Shown here: one piece after another, positions 1 to 11,231 of the stretch
How the letters are laid out: each line of letters opens with the position of its first letter
How positions within the stretch are numbered: position 1 is the first letter of the stretch
Assembly (NCBI GenBank): GCA_021399435.1
Contig: JAJTUP010000003.1
Span: 2,170,001-2,234,000 of the forward strand
Source of the DNA: Diaporthe sp. PMI_573
Taxonomy: Eukaryota; Ascomycota; Sordariomycetes; Diaporthales; Diaporthaceae
Length of the DNA stretch: 64,000 nt
Direction of reading: 5' to 3'
Position numbers and translations under genes: made by a program
Notes under the pieces: generated by a model
Seen by the model: only the letters and a program-made list of their open reading frames with translations
What the model was told of the DNA's origin: nothing
Databases searched by the model: none

Positions 1-2246
1 TGATTCATGACATACACGGTCTGACAGTATGCCCCTCAATGCCCGACGTGGTGGATGGCAAACCAAACCAGCGGCGAGTGTGTGAGTGGGAGCGAGGGAG
101 ATCGGGTTTACGGGTGGCAATATTGATTGGGCCCAAAAGCTGAGTGGGTGGACTGAAGGAAGGAAGCTTTTTGGGACTCGGGTCCCATTCTCCCAGCTCC
201 CTGTCAGTCTTGGCTCCTCGCTCCTCGCTCCTCAATCCTCGACTGCAACACGGCTGCAACACCACTGCTCGAAGCGTCTTCGATCAGATGCATCTGTGTA
301 ATAGGTATGTAGTGTACGCAGACCGTAGTCATGTAGACTGCAGTCATGTACCTAGGTAGATAGATACCACAGTAGAAGTAATCCACAAAGATATACAAGA
401 TTCAAGGCGGATTGATCAACACAGAAATCTGGAGACTGCAGACTGGAGACCAGCTACGCGCTGGCCCACATTGCCCATTGGGGGCGTGGCCACCAGGGTT
501 GTTACAGGGCGTGGCCCAGAGTTTCCGGAAGTGGCCTGGGGCCTGGCCCACCCTGGACTGACCTCATTGCGCCCCGAGCTGCAGCTCTCAGAAGGTCGGG
601 ATGCCCAGTTCCAGGCTGCGTACAGGGCTCTACACTGTACCGTAGAAGCGGTTGCCTCGTGCTCGGGCTCCCAAGGTTGACTGCTACTGGTGGCTGCCCA
701 CCCTTCGGGTCGACGAGTGCCCTGCTCATCACCGGCAGCTCACGGTCAGTACACTAAGAGGCAGTCAGTCACTCAGTCAACCCACCCTCCAGCAGCCGTC
801 CAGCCATCCAGCCATCCAGCCATCCCTCCCGCCCACACCCCTTCGAGCACAGCGCACCCACTCGTACCTATCCCGCACAAATTCACGCCTGGGACTCGCT
901 GCACGCCGTTGCATGACTGATCTTGGGACCAGACGATCGTCTCCTCAAAATTAATCACCCGCGGCCGCACTTGATGTTATTCCCTTTGCCGAGAGAGACA
1001 CACACAGGACGGCCCAGCATTGGCAACTGGCAACTGGCAACTGGCATTTCGCACTTCGCAAGTGATTGAGTAATTCCGGGCCCCAGGACCAACGTTGCGT
1101 CGCGTTACGTCTCGCTGTCTTGGCCTGGATTGGGAATGGACGGGCCCTTGCCTCACACTCACTCGCTCACTCGCTCACTCACCACCACCACCACTACTGC
1201 TGCCGCTGCCGCTGCCACCACCACCAGCTACCGCACCCAGAACCAATACCACCAATATCTTTAACCACTCATGCTCCCGCTCCCGCCCTCGTTCGATTAC
1301 CTCACTCGATCTGATCTGACCTGGCCTGACCTCGACTCGGCTCGACTTGACTGACTTGACTTGCCCTGTCCTGTCCTGTTGTCCGGTCTTGCTCTGAAAT
1401 CTCACAACCGAACCAACCAACCAACCCTCTTTCTCTGTCTGCTCTTTTGCTGCTCGAGCTCGATGCGAACACGACCGACCCCCCCGACAAACCCACCTGG
1501 ACATATCACATCGTCTGTCGTCGCATGAGATTAATGTCACCCAGAACAAACACGGCCGCCCCAGCTTCTCCAGCGACTCGATTTGTTCCTCGACACCTGA
1601 GGTGCCAGACCCAGGTCCGGATCAAAAGCCCATCCATCCATCAGCTCGTGCAAACCGGCAAGAGGAGCCCTCCCGCCTTTTCGACCGACTTTGCCTGACC
1701 CGCCCGCCTCGAACCTGAACTCGACCTGCCTTTGGCCCCGACTTTTACCTGGGTTTTGGCTCGGTCTCTGGCTTCGACTCTTGACTTTTTGTTTGGCCCT
1801 CCCTCGGCTCTGACCTGTGTCGATCGCCAGCCGATTCCCTTCTCCTAAACCTGCTTGTCTGGAGTCTGGTCCAGTTCACTGCTAGAATACTGCGAGACGA
1901 GAAAGGGTTGTGCCAAGTTCTGGCAAGCCCCAGACATCACCCGTCACCCACTGTCACCGTCACTTGCCCTGTTCTCGCACCCATCCGTCCCCTCCGCACT
2001 CTGGCTGCCCTCGGCGCCGTTGCTGCCCTGCCCTGCCCTGCCCTGCCCTGCCCTGCCCTGCTCTGGTGCACCCACCCACCCCAAAGCGCCTGCAACAATA
2101 ACCTTCCACAGGGACAGCCGCTAGTCGATTACGCCGCCAGACCGGCTGCCCTCCATCCTGGATTCCCAACTCCCACTGCACCTCGTCTAGTCGTCGTCCT
2201 CTTGCTGTTGCACAGAGCAACAGGGCAATAGCGAGCAGTCAGAATC
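1..2246. other. Repeat-rich non-coding region upstream of the LAMMER kinase
   Basis: I see no gene here. The stretch is full of short tandem repeats and pyrimidine-rich low-complexity sequence, such as CCATCCAG units near 800-830, TGGCAAC units near 1020-1045, CTCACTCG units near 1155-1180, CAC/GCTGCC triplets near 1184-1230 and CCCTG pentamers near 2026-2060. The open frames crossing it are short, rich in Pro, Ser and His, and mutually overlapping, as expected from such repeats. The part nearest 2247 is probably the promoter and a long 5' leader of the kinase gene; leader introns cannot be excluded. Confidence 0.6.
2026..2060. repeat. CCCTG pentanucleotide microsatellite, 7 perfect copies
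   Basis: Seven uninterrupted CCCTG units lie about 190 bases before the LAMMER kinase ATG, probably within its 5' leader or promoter. A five-base unit here would change no protein, so length variation would be tolerated. Confidence 0.9.
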
Positions 2247-4737
2247 ATGTCGACGCCGACTACTGCTACTGCTACTCTGCCACCCCATTCTCATTATCAC
2301 AACCCCCATCATCACTTCCCATACTACTCCACCAACTCGTCGACCTCGTACCGTTCCGCCGCGAACCAACTCCTGCCCCCGACGAGCCGTGTCGCTCCCT
2401 CATATTCCACCTCCACGTCGAGTTACGCCCCTTCCACCAACACGCAGGCGTCCTCGTCCACCGCGAATGGGTCGTCTTTCTCAAGTGGCTCTTCTCTAGC
2501 CCGATCACACCGACAAGACCTGGAGCTGCCTGCCATACTCGAGCACAACAACTACACCACCATGCCCGCCTCCAAGGCTCGGCCGACCAACGGCTCACCC
2601 GACTCGCGAAAGAGGAGACGACACAGCCCCGTCGATTGGAACAAGTTTTACGGTGGCCAACCCCCGAAGGAGATCATTGTCATTGACGACTCTCCCGGAC
2701 CCGAAAGTGCTGCCGTCTCTGCCGTCCCGGCCTCGCAAACCCTCACCAACGGCGGTGCCGCATACAGCTACGCCAATGGCGTCAACGGCGGTCCTGTCAC
2801 TGCTAACACATCTGCCGCTCGGCACGCCCCTAAGAGGCGGAAACGAGACGACGACGCACCTACGGGCTCGGGTACACGATACGATCCCGTCCACCACAGC
2901 CGTGTCAACGGCTCAACCACGACCCCCCACCAGAACGGAGCGACACCCTCTGCCTCCACCATCTCCTCCAGCGACAGGACCAACTCGGCCATTCACACCA
3001 CCGCTGCGACGTCCCTCGGCTCATTATCCTCCAACAGCCAATACGACCATGACGTCCAGCCCGGCAATAAGAGGAAGCGGACTCGACAGCAGGTCGCCAA
3101 CGAGGTCAAGCGTAGGGAAAATGCCATCATCGGGCACGCCTATCCGAGCTACCATCCTCCTCCACAGCCGCCCAAAAAGGCTGCCGATGTTCATGTCCGA
3201 GTGATCCCAGATGTAAATTTACCCCCGGCCATATCACTTGTGTAGAAGTTATCCTTGCTGACCCGCAACCCTACAGTCGTACAAGAGTGGCACCGTGGAT
3301 GACAGCGATGGTCATTACATTGTTGTTCCAGATGCGGAGCTGACCGACAACTGTGAGCTGCCCTTCCTTATTCTACCCTGTTGCAGAAGAGCTCAGTCGC
3401 TGATATGGTGCAGACCAAATGATCAAGATGCTCGGCCAAGGAACATTCGGCAAAGTGGTCCAAGCTCGCGACCGAAGGCGAAATGAACTCGTTGCCATCA
3501 AAATTATTCGCTCCGTGCAAAAGTACAGGGATGCCTCGAGGATAGAGCTCAGGGTCCTGGCGACGCTCAAGGCGAACGACGCAGAAAACCGCAATCGGTG
3601 TATCCATCTGCGCGACTGCTTCGACTTCCGAGGCCACATTTGCATCGTCATGGATCTACTGGGCCAGAGTGTGTTCGATTTTCTCAAAGGCAATCAATTC
3701 GTCCCTTTCCCCAACAGCCAGATTCAAAGTTTTGCGAGACAGCTTCTTACCAGTGTCGCCTGTGAGTTCCCTGCGCGCCGCTTGGGCAGGGCGTTTGCTG
3801 ACCGGATACAGTTCTGCACGACCTGAATCTGATCCACACTGATCTGAAGCCTGAGAATATCTTGCTCTATGACAGTGCCTATCAGACGTTCACCTACAAC
3901 AGAAAGATACCATCCTCGTCGGTCCAAGTTAGTCGCAACGCCACCCAGCGACGGGTTCTTTTGGACACGGAGATCCGTTTGATCGACTTTGGATCCGCTA
4001 CTTTCCAGGACGAATACCACTCCTCTGTGGTGTCGACTCGGCACTACCGAGCGCCTGAGATCATCCTCGGGCTTGGATGGTCGTTCCCATGCGATATTTG
4101 GAGTATCGGCTGCATCCTAGTTGAGTTCTTCACCGGCGATGCGTTGTTCCAGACGCACGAGAACTTAGAACACTTGGCCATGATGGAGAATGTCGTGGGC
4201 TCAAGGATCGACAGCCATCTAGTCACGCAAGTCAACAAGATGACGAGAAACGGTGGCAATCCAGCCTCCAAGTATGTGCTCTCTCCCCCATCCCCGCCCC
4301 TCGCCCGATCGCGCAGATCATTCGTCCTGATCCAGATGTACAAAACTCGAGTGGTTTCTAACATCAAATAGATACTTCAAGAGGGGTCGATTGGACTACC
4401 CAGTAGCCGAGACGACTAGGGCGTCGCGTCGGTTTGTGAAGGCCATGAAGAAGTTGGACGTGAGTCAAGCCCGAGCGATCCGACCTTGCGCAAGCCGCTG
4501 ACATGTCTGCAGGATATCATCCCCAACAACACCCCTTTCTTGAAAAATTTCAGGGATCTTTTGAAGAAAATCTTTGTTTACGACCCCGCCCATCGCATCA
4601 CGGCCAAGCAGGCCTTGCAACATCCTTGGTTCAAGGAGACAGCCCACCCTGACGACGGCACTGAAGCTGCCAAGATTAAAATGGAACGGTTGCGGGCAAG
4701 CCAGGGACTGTCATCAGCTCGCAGCATGCATGGCTGA
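2247..4737 (+). CDS. LAMMER-family dual-specificity protein kinase (Lkh1/KNS1/CLK type)
   Basis: Six exons: 2247-3212, 3277-3352, 3414-3761, 3812-4271, 4372-4459 and 4513-4737, giving 720 residues. Residues 1-340 are disordered and rich in Ser, Thr, Pro, His and Asn, with basic clusters (KRRRHS, KRRKRD, KRKR) that look like nuclear localisation signals. The kinase domain follows: glycine loop GQGTFGKV near 352, VAIKI lysine near 374, catalytic HTDLKPEN near 472, DFG near 521 and the family signature EHLAMMEN near 583. Known family members (fission yeast Lkh1, yeast KNS1, animal CLK) phosphorylate SR-type splicing and other nuclear proteins and act in stress and growth control. The signature reads LAMMEN where the textbook motif is LAMMER; the rest matches. 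The ATG is the first in frame and the C-terminus is a normal short tail. Identification is firm; substrates are inferred from the family. Confidence 0.93.
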
Positions 4738-5709
4738 TAGGACGAGGTATTCATTGCTCAAGTACTCTTTATTCATTCTGGGTGTCCCAGATTATAATAG
4801 GGACATGGAGACAGGCGGACGGCTGGCATGCGCGCGTTGAGGAGTTCGTCATGGGCCTGTTGGACATCAGGCCGGGTATTCTTTTACATTATTTCTGTGT
4901 CTATTTTGGTGGGAGGGAACGGTAACGGAAACGACGAGTTGCGTTGAGCAAATGTCAAGGTCATCGATCGTATCACGATCAAATCAAAAACTCGGCACGA
5001 CCTCGTTTGAAATGGATTCAGCGATGCCTTGACACCCAATCTATCCGATCTCCCCATGGCACACCGACGTATTCCTTAGCGACGAACCACTAGTGCCTTC
5101 TTTCCGAACTCGCTTGACTCGATAAAGGTGACTTGACCAGCAGGGCCTCTACAGACAATCGCAACAGATTTGAACGGGTACTCGGAAGCTGAACCTTGCC
5201 ACATGGCACAGAGTATGTCAAAGACATGATCTGTCAAGCAGGCCCGGTATAGGGCTGGCAGGACAATGATCTTGTGCTGAGGGCGCGGTGATTCCGCAAC
5301 AACAAAGAACACGGTTGACGCAGATGGTGCTCACCAGGGAAACGGGAGTGTATCAAAGAGAATGCTCAAAGGGCAACAGTCCCTATTGTCTTCTCATTGG
5401 GGACGGGCCTGCTGTGGGCACAATCAGTGAAGCCAGTGTCGAACTTAAAAATACTGGTTCTTGCAGCTGATATCCTGCACAACAGGATCAAAGGGCTTGG
5501 AAAGTCATATACTATAAAATCGAAAGTATTTGGTTCCTGACCCGAGAATCCAGTGCTTCTGCTGAACCCCGAAGCGAGTTATACACTCACAGTTATTGTA
5601 CCATTTTGTACCCTTCGAAATCGAAGTCCCTGGAGGAAAGAACTGAGAAGAAAACAATCGATCTGACCTTGAACAGTATCGGGAGCTGCACCTACCAGAA
5701 CCTGTCAAG
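4738..5709. other. Intergenic region with one coding-like ORF remnant
   Basis: This holds the kinase 3' end and the promoter of the orphan gene at 5710. The only coding-like stretch is a minus-strand frame at 5076-5312, described separately. No repeats or RNA genes were recognised. Confidence 0.5.
5076..5312 (-). pseudogene. Possible gene fragment or terminal exon, no start codon
   Basis: A minus-strand open frame of about 78 codons ends in TAA at 5076. It reads like a real protein segment, with blocks such as HKIIVLPALYRACL, DHVFDILCAMW and PFKSVAIVC. It has no usable ATG at its head, and a stop lies a few codons upstream in frame. A donor/acceptor pair (GTGAGC to CCCTCAG, roughly 5272-5328) could join it to an upstream exon, but the frame upstream of that donor also stops quickly. 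I do not recognise the family. It may be a decayed gene, a terminal exon of an unresolved gene, or chance. Confidence 0.2.
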
Positions 5710-7962
5710 ATGGTCAAGCGATATCGCCACATCTCCCAGATGACCCGCGAGGATATTCATCTCCTTGTGCGCCTTCTCTGCCTTCCGCCCACAGCCCGAC
5801 GTTATACGGATGGCCTTCCTTCCGACCAGTGGCTCGACCGTCAATCCGAGAAGGTTTCCCAACTACCCAAGACTCTCCAGCGTCCCCAAGACTGGCTGGC
5901 TAGGCTGTCCATCTACACCAACAAGAAACTGAACCTGACCATCGAGGATCTCGTCCCACAGTGCGCTGTGCTCTGTGCCTGCCACAAAGGTCTCAACCCG
6001 TGGGTAGTGCACAGGGTGTTCTTGTTGATTTCGGAGGAGGTGACGCACCGCCTCGACCCGGTGAGGATGTTCCTCGAGAACCCAACCAAGCATGGCGTCA
6101 AGCTCAAGACATCGCTGGGGGAGGTGCAGGACTACGTGGACCGGATGAACAGCATGCTGTCCCTCTGGACCGGACCGGACGTTTTCTCCAGAATCGTGGG
6201 CGAGAACCATCCACCCGGGTTCGCAATGCCGCGCGTCGAGACTGACTGCGAGGCTTGCATCTGCAGCTGCATCGGCGCCGCAGGCCAGGCTTTGTGTGAC
6301 CTGCGTGCTATGATGTACGGCCGGTCCCACAAACGCCGTGCCCCAGTACTTATCCCCCTGGTCGAGGCTTGGATCGAGCGGTTCGGTGAGAAGAACGCCG
6401 GCAGGCTTTTGGCGGAGAGCAAGAGGATGGCGAGGGATGTGCGTCACGTCAGGAAAAGGGTCATGGGCCACAAGGGCCACCGTCGGCACCGCACCCCGTA
6501 TGAGAAGAGGATGAAGGAACTCGCCCGCGTGGAGCGTGACCTGGACGGGAAGCGCCTGACAGCCAGCCAGATGAGAGCGGCCCGCGGAGAGATAGACAAG
6601 AAGCTGGATGACAGGTTTGGCAAGGAGTCGAGGAAGCCTGGAGGTCGACAAGGTAAGCACACCTCATCCACTGCCTCGGGGTCTACATTCACGGCCTCGT
6701 CTGTTTCCCAAGCCTCGTCAGCCACTGTCAGGGGCAAGGAAAGTCGTAATGACCGTTCCATACCAGTCAGTGATAACCCGAACGTGCACCAGCAGGACGA
6801 CGCGGGTGATGCCGAGCAAGTTGACGAGTACCGTGACGAGTTCGACGAGGCAGACGCAGCTGCCGCTTACAAGCAGCAGGACCGCCTCCAGCACTGGTAC
6901 GACGCCTTCACCGAGATCGCCGGGCCGTCGGGCGCCACCAACGTCGGCAGCCAGCACCCGGCCTTCCGGCAAAACGCAGCCGGTATCGAGAACTGGGCGA
7001 AGAGTCAGATGGCCATGTCGGCTGTTCCAAATCCGCTCCGTTTCTCCAGGAACGTCATCCCGCGTGAGGGAGACGACGACGACGACGACGTCTTTGTACC
7101 AGCTTCTGATCATATACGAACACAGGTGAGCGACTGGACCGATGCCAGCATTCACACGCTTGCTACGCAGTCAACTCACAAGTCCAGGCGAGGTGGGCAG
7201 CCAGAAACTGAGGGGGCACCACCGATGCCACAGGTCCCAACCACGTACCTCCATGAGCCCTCTGGGCAGGGCGAAGGGGCCTACGGCGCGGTTCCATCCA
7301 GTTTCTACTCCAATGATGCTGCGACAGCTGTCCACCCGCGACCTCCTGCGTCAAGCACCGCCACGGAACGGTCCAGCCGTCAGCCTGCCAGCCGCACAAG
7401 TAGCAGGCCGGAGCGGCCAAGAGCCACCCCGCCGAGCAGTTCTGACAATCGCCGCCGGCCACATACTGACACGGTCGTCGGATCCGCCGTCACCGCCTGG
7501 CCAGGCCCCGGCGCCCCCAGCGGCGGCAACAGCCAGGAAAGCGGGCAGCGCATGGCGCAGTCGAGCCAGGAATTCCAAGCCGGGCTAGACCAGCTCGACG
7601 GCGAGACAGTTGACTTGAGCCTACCGACCGCCACGCTGGGCCCCGACGACAGCGTCTCGGCCGTCGCGGGAAGGCTGTACCACGCCCGCCTCCAGGGCGT
7701 CACCCTCTCCCAGCATCGCCTCCGCCAGGACCAGATCCAAGCAGATGAGGCGCTGGCTCGGCAGATGCAGGAGATCGACCTTGAGGAGGAACGCGATGAA
7801 CATTCCGAGGATGACGAGGATGACGAGGATGACAATGACGAGGACCTCCGGACTGTGATTGCGAATAGCCGCGAGACGGCGATGCGCGACGATGAGCGGG
7901 AGTCTCGCGCGGGACGAGGACGGTTCTTGGACCTGTATATGCCGGATTCTTCGTGGATATGA
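5710..7962 (+). CDS. Hypothetical 750-residue protein with Cys cluster and ubiquitin-binding-like acidic C-terminus
   Basis: A single open frame from a good ATG codes for about 750 residues. I do not recognise the family. Residues 1-300 look folded and helical, with a cysteine cluster CEACICSC near 180-187 and a very basic stretch (KRMARDVRHVRKRVMGHKGHRRHR) near 237-260. The middle (about 310-660) is disordered and rich in Ser, Thr, Pro and Gln, with a run of Asp near 457-463. The end has QADEALARQMQEIDLEEE followed by an acidic run and DEDLRTVIANSRETA. These resemble MIU and UIM ubiquitin-interacting motifs in pattern, which is inference. Two possible in-frame introns (GTAAGC near 6652; GTGAGC near 7125) could shorten the product. 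No signal peptide or membrane segment is visible, so a cytosolic or nuclear protein is likely. Confidence 0.75.
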   Translation: MVKRYRHISQMTREDIHLLVRLLCLPPTARRYTDGLPSDQWLDRQSEKVSQLPKTLQRPQDWLARLSIYTNKKLNLTIEDLVPQCAVLCACHKGLNPWVVHRVFLLISEEVTHRLDPVRMFLENPTKHGVKLKTSLGEVQDYVDRMNSMLSLWTGPDVFSRIVGENHPPGFAMPRVETDCEACICSCIGAAGQALCDLRAMMYGRSHKRRAPVLIPLVEAWIERFGEKNAGRLLAESKRMARDVRHVRKRVMGHKGHRRHRTPYEKRMKELARVERDLDGKRLTASQMRAARGEIDKKLDDRFGKESRKPGGRQGKHTSSTASGSTFTASSVSQASSATVRGKESRNDRSIPVSDNPNVHQQDDAGDAEQVDEYRDEFDEADAAAAYKQQDRLQHWYDAFTEIAGPSGATNVGSQHPAFRQNAAGIENWAKSQMAMSAVPNPLRFSRNVIPREGDDDDDDVFVPASDHIRTQVSDWTDASIHTLATQSTHKSRRGGQPETEGAPPMPQVPTTYLHEPSGQGEGAYGAVPSSFYSNDAATAVHPRPPASSTATERSSRQPASRTSSRPERPRATPPSSSDNRRRPHTDTVVGSAVTAWPGPGAPSGGNSQESGQRMAQSSQEFQAGLDQLDGETVDLSLPTATLGPDDSVSAVAGRLYHARLQGVTLSQHRLRQDQIQADEALARQMQEIDLEEERDEHSEDDEDDEDDNDEDLRTVIANSRETAMRDDERESRAGRGRFLDLYMPDSSWI

Positions 7963-8408
7963 GCAGCTGGGTGAGTTGATGTCCCTTTCCTTGTTGTCCC
8001 GCGGCTCCCGTGCCCTATCCCCTTTACTACCTTGTCCCTCACTACTAGTATTCTCCTTTTGTCATCTTGAACAAAATTAAAAAGACTACTCAAAATCCCT
8101 CCTGAATCCAATGATGTTTGTGATCGTGTGTGTCTGGGTTTGTTCCCCAGATTGATGAATGATCAACATGAGCTGTGTCTTGTCTGTTTTATAGATCTCG
8201 GCCACTGTCTCAAAGGTTGCATGTACAAGAAATGATATGTGTTGATACGTGTCAGGGCGCAGCAAACATATGGATGTGTGAGCCCTACTTCAAAAAGTCT
8301 TATTGGTTTGTTAAGTCGAGTAATCTTGTTGCTTTCTATGTCTAATGAACATGTAGGTGCCGCGAGTATCCAAACCACCCTTGTATGCAAGATGAGTCAA
8401 AGTTCCAG
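7963..8408. other. Convergent 3' region between the orphan gene and tRNase Z
   Basis: Both neighbours end here, so this should hold two 3' untranslated regions and their polyadenylation signals. It is fairly AT-rich. I see nothing else. Confidence 0.5.
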
Positions 8409-11231
8409 TCAATCAAGCTTCGGGGGCTCGTCGTCTGCAGCCTCCTCGTACAACTTCCTCAGCGCGGGCAGGAAAAGCGCAGCCTTCTTGAAATCCCCAA
8501 GCTTGACGCACATCTGGTCGAAAGCCATGAGGACAACCTGGTCCTTCACGGGGGCGCCGTCGCCACCAGTCGACGTGTTTGCAATCTTGGGGTACCTCTG
8601 TGAGAAATGCGTCAATAGCACCCTCCTTGCCCTCATGTCCTTGGCCACGCCGAGCGCCTCGCTCATGGTGCAGTGCTTCTTGAACAGCGCGTCATCCCTC
8701 AGCTCATCGTCCAGTGTCGACTCGTGGATCAGTAGAGTGCAGTCCCTCGCGATCTCGGCAAACACGGACGACGGCCGGCAGTCGCCGCTGTATGCGATCC
8801 TCAGGCCTGACGGCCATGTGAATACACAAGCCAACGCACCGTGGCAGTGTTCTACGCGCGCAGCGTCGATCCGCGTGATGCCGAACTCGCGCGCGAGCGT
8901 CGGGTTGAAGACCCAGGGGTCCTGCTTGGAACCTGCCTTGGGACTGCCCCTGATATCGATCAGGCGCAGGCGGTCGAGACCGAAGTCCTCGATGTCGGCG
9001 TACTCGCGCAGCCAGTCGAGCATGTTCCTGTGGGACGCAACAGCCATACGGCTTCCGTCGGACGTAGTGGCGTCGTTCCAGGCCTTGATGAGACTGGCAG
9101 TGCCGAGATGGTGGTCTGCGTGCAGGTGGCTGATCCAGATGACCTTGAGATCGCGGAGGATCTCGTTTGCGCCGTCGTAGCCGTACATGCGCCGCAGCTG
9201 GCCGAGGGTGTTCTCACCACAGTCGAAGAGGTAAGAGCCGTACCCGGGCACTCGGACCATGGTCGCGGAGACGTTGCGATACTTGGACGGGAGTGCGGAC
9301 CCTGTACCGAGTGGGATGATCTCGGTGTCGCGGTTTGGAATGTCCCGCTCGGATTTCTCGATCTCGTCCAGGAAATGAGGGTCTGAAATTGTTGTCCTCG
9401 CTTCCCCCGCCAGCTTTTGTACCTCCTTGTCCATATACCTAGCGGGGCTCACTGTGTCCATTGGGGGGAGTGATTCTTCGTCCTGGAGTACTACGCGTGG
9501 GGCCAGTTGCACCTTGGCGCCTGGGCTTGCTGCCACAAAGATCTCTGACTTTTCACCCTCGCTCTCGTTGCTGTAGACGGGCAAGGGAAATCTATCAGGG
9601 TCTATTTGGTGAGACTTGATCGTGTTGCCTGCTGCACCCTCCATGGAGATGTAATTGGGACTGGCCTCTGGTGAAAAGACGTTATGTCTGACTGGCTGAC
9701 GAGCCTTCATGTAGTCTTGTATCCGTTGGTCCTGGGCGACATGGGGCCCCAGTATCCAATACATGACATCGATGTTCTTCACGAGTGACTCTGCGGTCCA
9801 CTCCGGCCGGGCCAAGAATGGCTCTACGTAGGACAGGTCAGGAAGATCGATCACGGCAAAGCCACGGCCTTCAATCGTGTCCTCGACACACATCTCTGGA
9901 GTCACATCTACTCCGCCGGCGCCCTTAACCGTCTCGCCGGCCGTCAGCTTGCTGAAGTCGAACTTGGCCACTCCGAGTCTGAGGGCTTCCTGCACTTTGA
10001 ATTTCCCTCTTCGTGGTTGTTGGAGGACAATATAGGACAAGGACTGTTTTGACGGCGACGTAGGAGGCAATCGGTTTATCCGAGTTGCGGGCCATGGAGT
10101 TCGCGTGAACACCGGTATGTCTGGCACGGGACCATCATCTCCCGGCATGGGCCCATCGTAATTGGTGACCTTGCCGTCCGGGCCCTTGACGAATATTTTG
10201 GCCGGAAGCTTTACATTGTGCAATGTTGTCTCCACGAGGGCGTCCAGTTGCCAGTCTGATTCGAACATGTGGCCGACAACAGTCTCAACGATCTTGCGAT
10301 TTTCCTCCAGCTGCTTGTCATCTACTTGTTGCTCCCTCGATTGGCCGTTCTCGTCAGCGAGCATATCGTCGTGGCTTCTCTTACGACCCTGCGGCTTGGG
10401 CTGCCCTTCTGGCTTCACCGACACAGACCAGACCCTGACATTGGAGTCCTCGAAATCCGGGGCTCTTTGCCCCGGGTCTTCCTGGGCCGGTTGATGGCGC
10501 AACTCATGGACCTCCAGCGGCAAGCCTTTCCGGAAGATAAATCTTCGGGCGGTAGCGAGGACCTGCGTGATGTTCTCGGCGGCATATATTTTCAGGCTCG
10601 GGATCAAGGATAGCCCTTGGTCTTTCTTCTTCTTCTGTTTCTTTGCACTGTTGTCCGGTGCCCCTCGTAGGGCCACGACGTCAGCAATGGTAAGGATCAT
10701 GCCCAAGAGGCCACCAGTGGTGGCCCATGACACCGGCCCGGTGAGGAACAACTCGTCCAGCTTGCTGACCCCGATCTTGCGCTGGTTCATTACCCGCTGT
10801 GTGCCCTCGGGGATGCGGCCAAATACGTAACGCCGGCTGTCGAAGTGGAGCAGGACGCACGCCCCCGGCGTGTCAGCCGTGGGCGTGGACACGATCTGCA
10901 CCCAGCTGAGCATTGGGTGATTGAAGTTGCTGCCAGGAGTGTCGACCAAACTATGGCGATGGTTTGCGGGCAGCAGCGCCTTCCCGTTTGTTCTGTACAG
11001 CAACAGCCAGTGAGGTCGTGGGGCCAGGCGACCGAGCCGGAGGGACTTGGAATATTCAGTGGGTAGGTCGTGAACGCGGACGTTGGGGCCGAACAAGCTG
11101 GCAGGGACTGTTTCTTTGGTTGGAGTCGATGCGCCGAGTGTGCTGCGCGACCGAGCGCGTCGCGATAGTGTCGAGTAGCAACGTAGCGGTGTCCTATAGC
11201 AGGGATTGCGCAGAAACAACAAGGTCGACAT
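8409..11231 (-). CDS. tRNase Z, long form (ELAC2/Trz1), tRNA 3'-end endonuclease
   Basis: An uninterrupted frame of 940 residues from ATG at 11231. The enzyme cuts the 3' trailer from precursor tRNAs before CCA addition, in nucleus and mitochondrion. The C-terminal half carries the metallo-beta-lactamase core: the PLGTGSALPSKYRNVS motif, FDCGENTLGQL, the zinc-binding HLHADHH at about 702-708, the later YSGDCRPS block, HESTLDD and LLTHFSQRYPK. The N-terminal half is the degenerate duplicate lacking the metal ligands, as in all long forms. The first 30 residues are rich in Arg, Ser and Leu and lack acidic residues, which suggests a mitochondrial targeting sequence; an internal ATG could supply a nuclear form. 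Length fits the long class (about 830-950). The C-terminal tail (FLPALRKLYEEAADDE) is ordinary. Confidence 0.94.
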   Translation of the reverse strand: MSTLLFLRNPCYRTPLRCYSTLSRRARSRSTLGASTPTKETVPASLFGPNVRVHDLPTEYSKSLRLGRLAPRPHWLLLYRTNGKALLPANHRHSLVDTPGSNFNHPMLSWVQIVSTPTADTPGACVLLHFDSRRYVFGRIPEGTQRVMNQRKIGVSKLDELFLTGPVSWATTGGLLGMILTIADVVALRGAPDNSAKKQKKKKDQGLSLIPSLKIYAAENITQVLATARRFIFRKGLPLEVHELRHQPAQEDPGQRAPDFEDSNVRVWSVSVKPEGQPKPQGRKRSHDDMLADENGQSREQQVDDKQLEENRKIVETVVGHMFESDWQLDALVETTLHNVKLPAKIFVKGPDGKVTNYDGPMPGDDGPVPDIPVFTRTPWPATRINRLPPTSPSKQSLSYIVLQQPRRGKFKVQEALRLGVAKFDFSKLTAGETVKGAGGVDVTPEMCVEDTIEGRGFAVIDLPDLSYVEPFLARPEWTAESLVKNIDVMYWILGPHVAQDQRIQDYMKARQPVRHNVFSPEASPNYISMEGAAGNTIKSHQIDPDRFPLPVYSNESEGEKSEIFVAASPGAKVQLAPRVVLQDEESLPPMDTVSPARYMDKEVQKLAGEARTTISDPHFLDEIEKSERDIPNRDTEIIPLGTGSALPSKYRNVSATMVRVPGYGSYLFDCGENTLGQLRRMYGYDGANEILRDLKVIWISHLHADHHLGTASLIKAWNDATTSDGSRMAVASHRNMLDWLREYADIEDFGLDRLRLIDIRGSPKAGSKQDPWVFNPTLAREFGITRIDAARVEHCHGALACVFTWPSGLRIAYSGDCRPSSVFAEIARDCTLLIHESTLDDELRDDALFKKHCTMSEALGVAKDMRARRVLLTHFSQRYPKIANTSTGGDGAPVKDQVVLMAFDQMCVKLGDFKKAALFLPALRKLYEEAADDEPPKLD

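Noticed and set aside
5863..6660. Minus-strand open frame of 265 codons
   Set aside because: Lies wholly inside the 750-residue orphan gene and lacks coding features; the plus strand has the better start and continuous frame.
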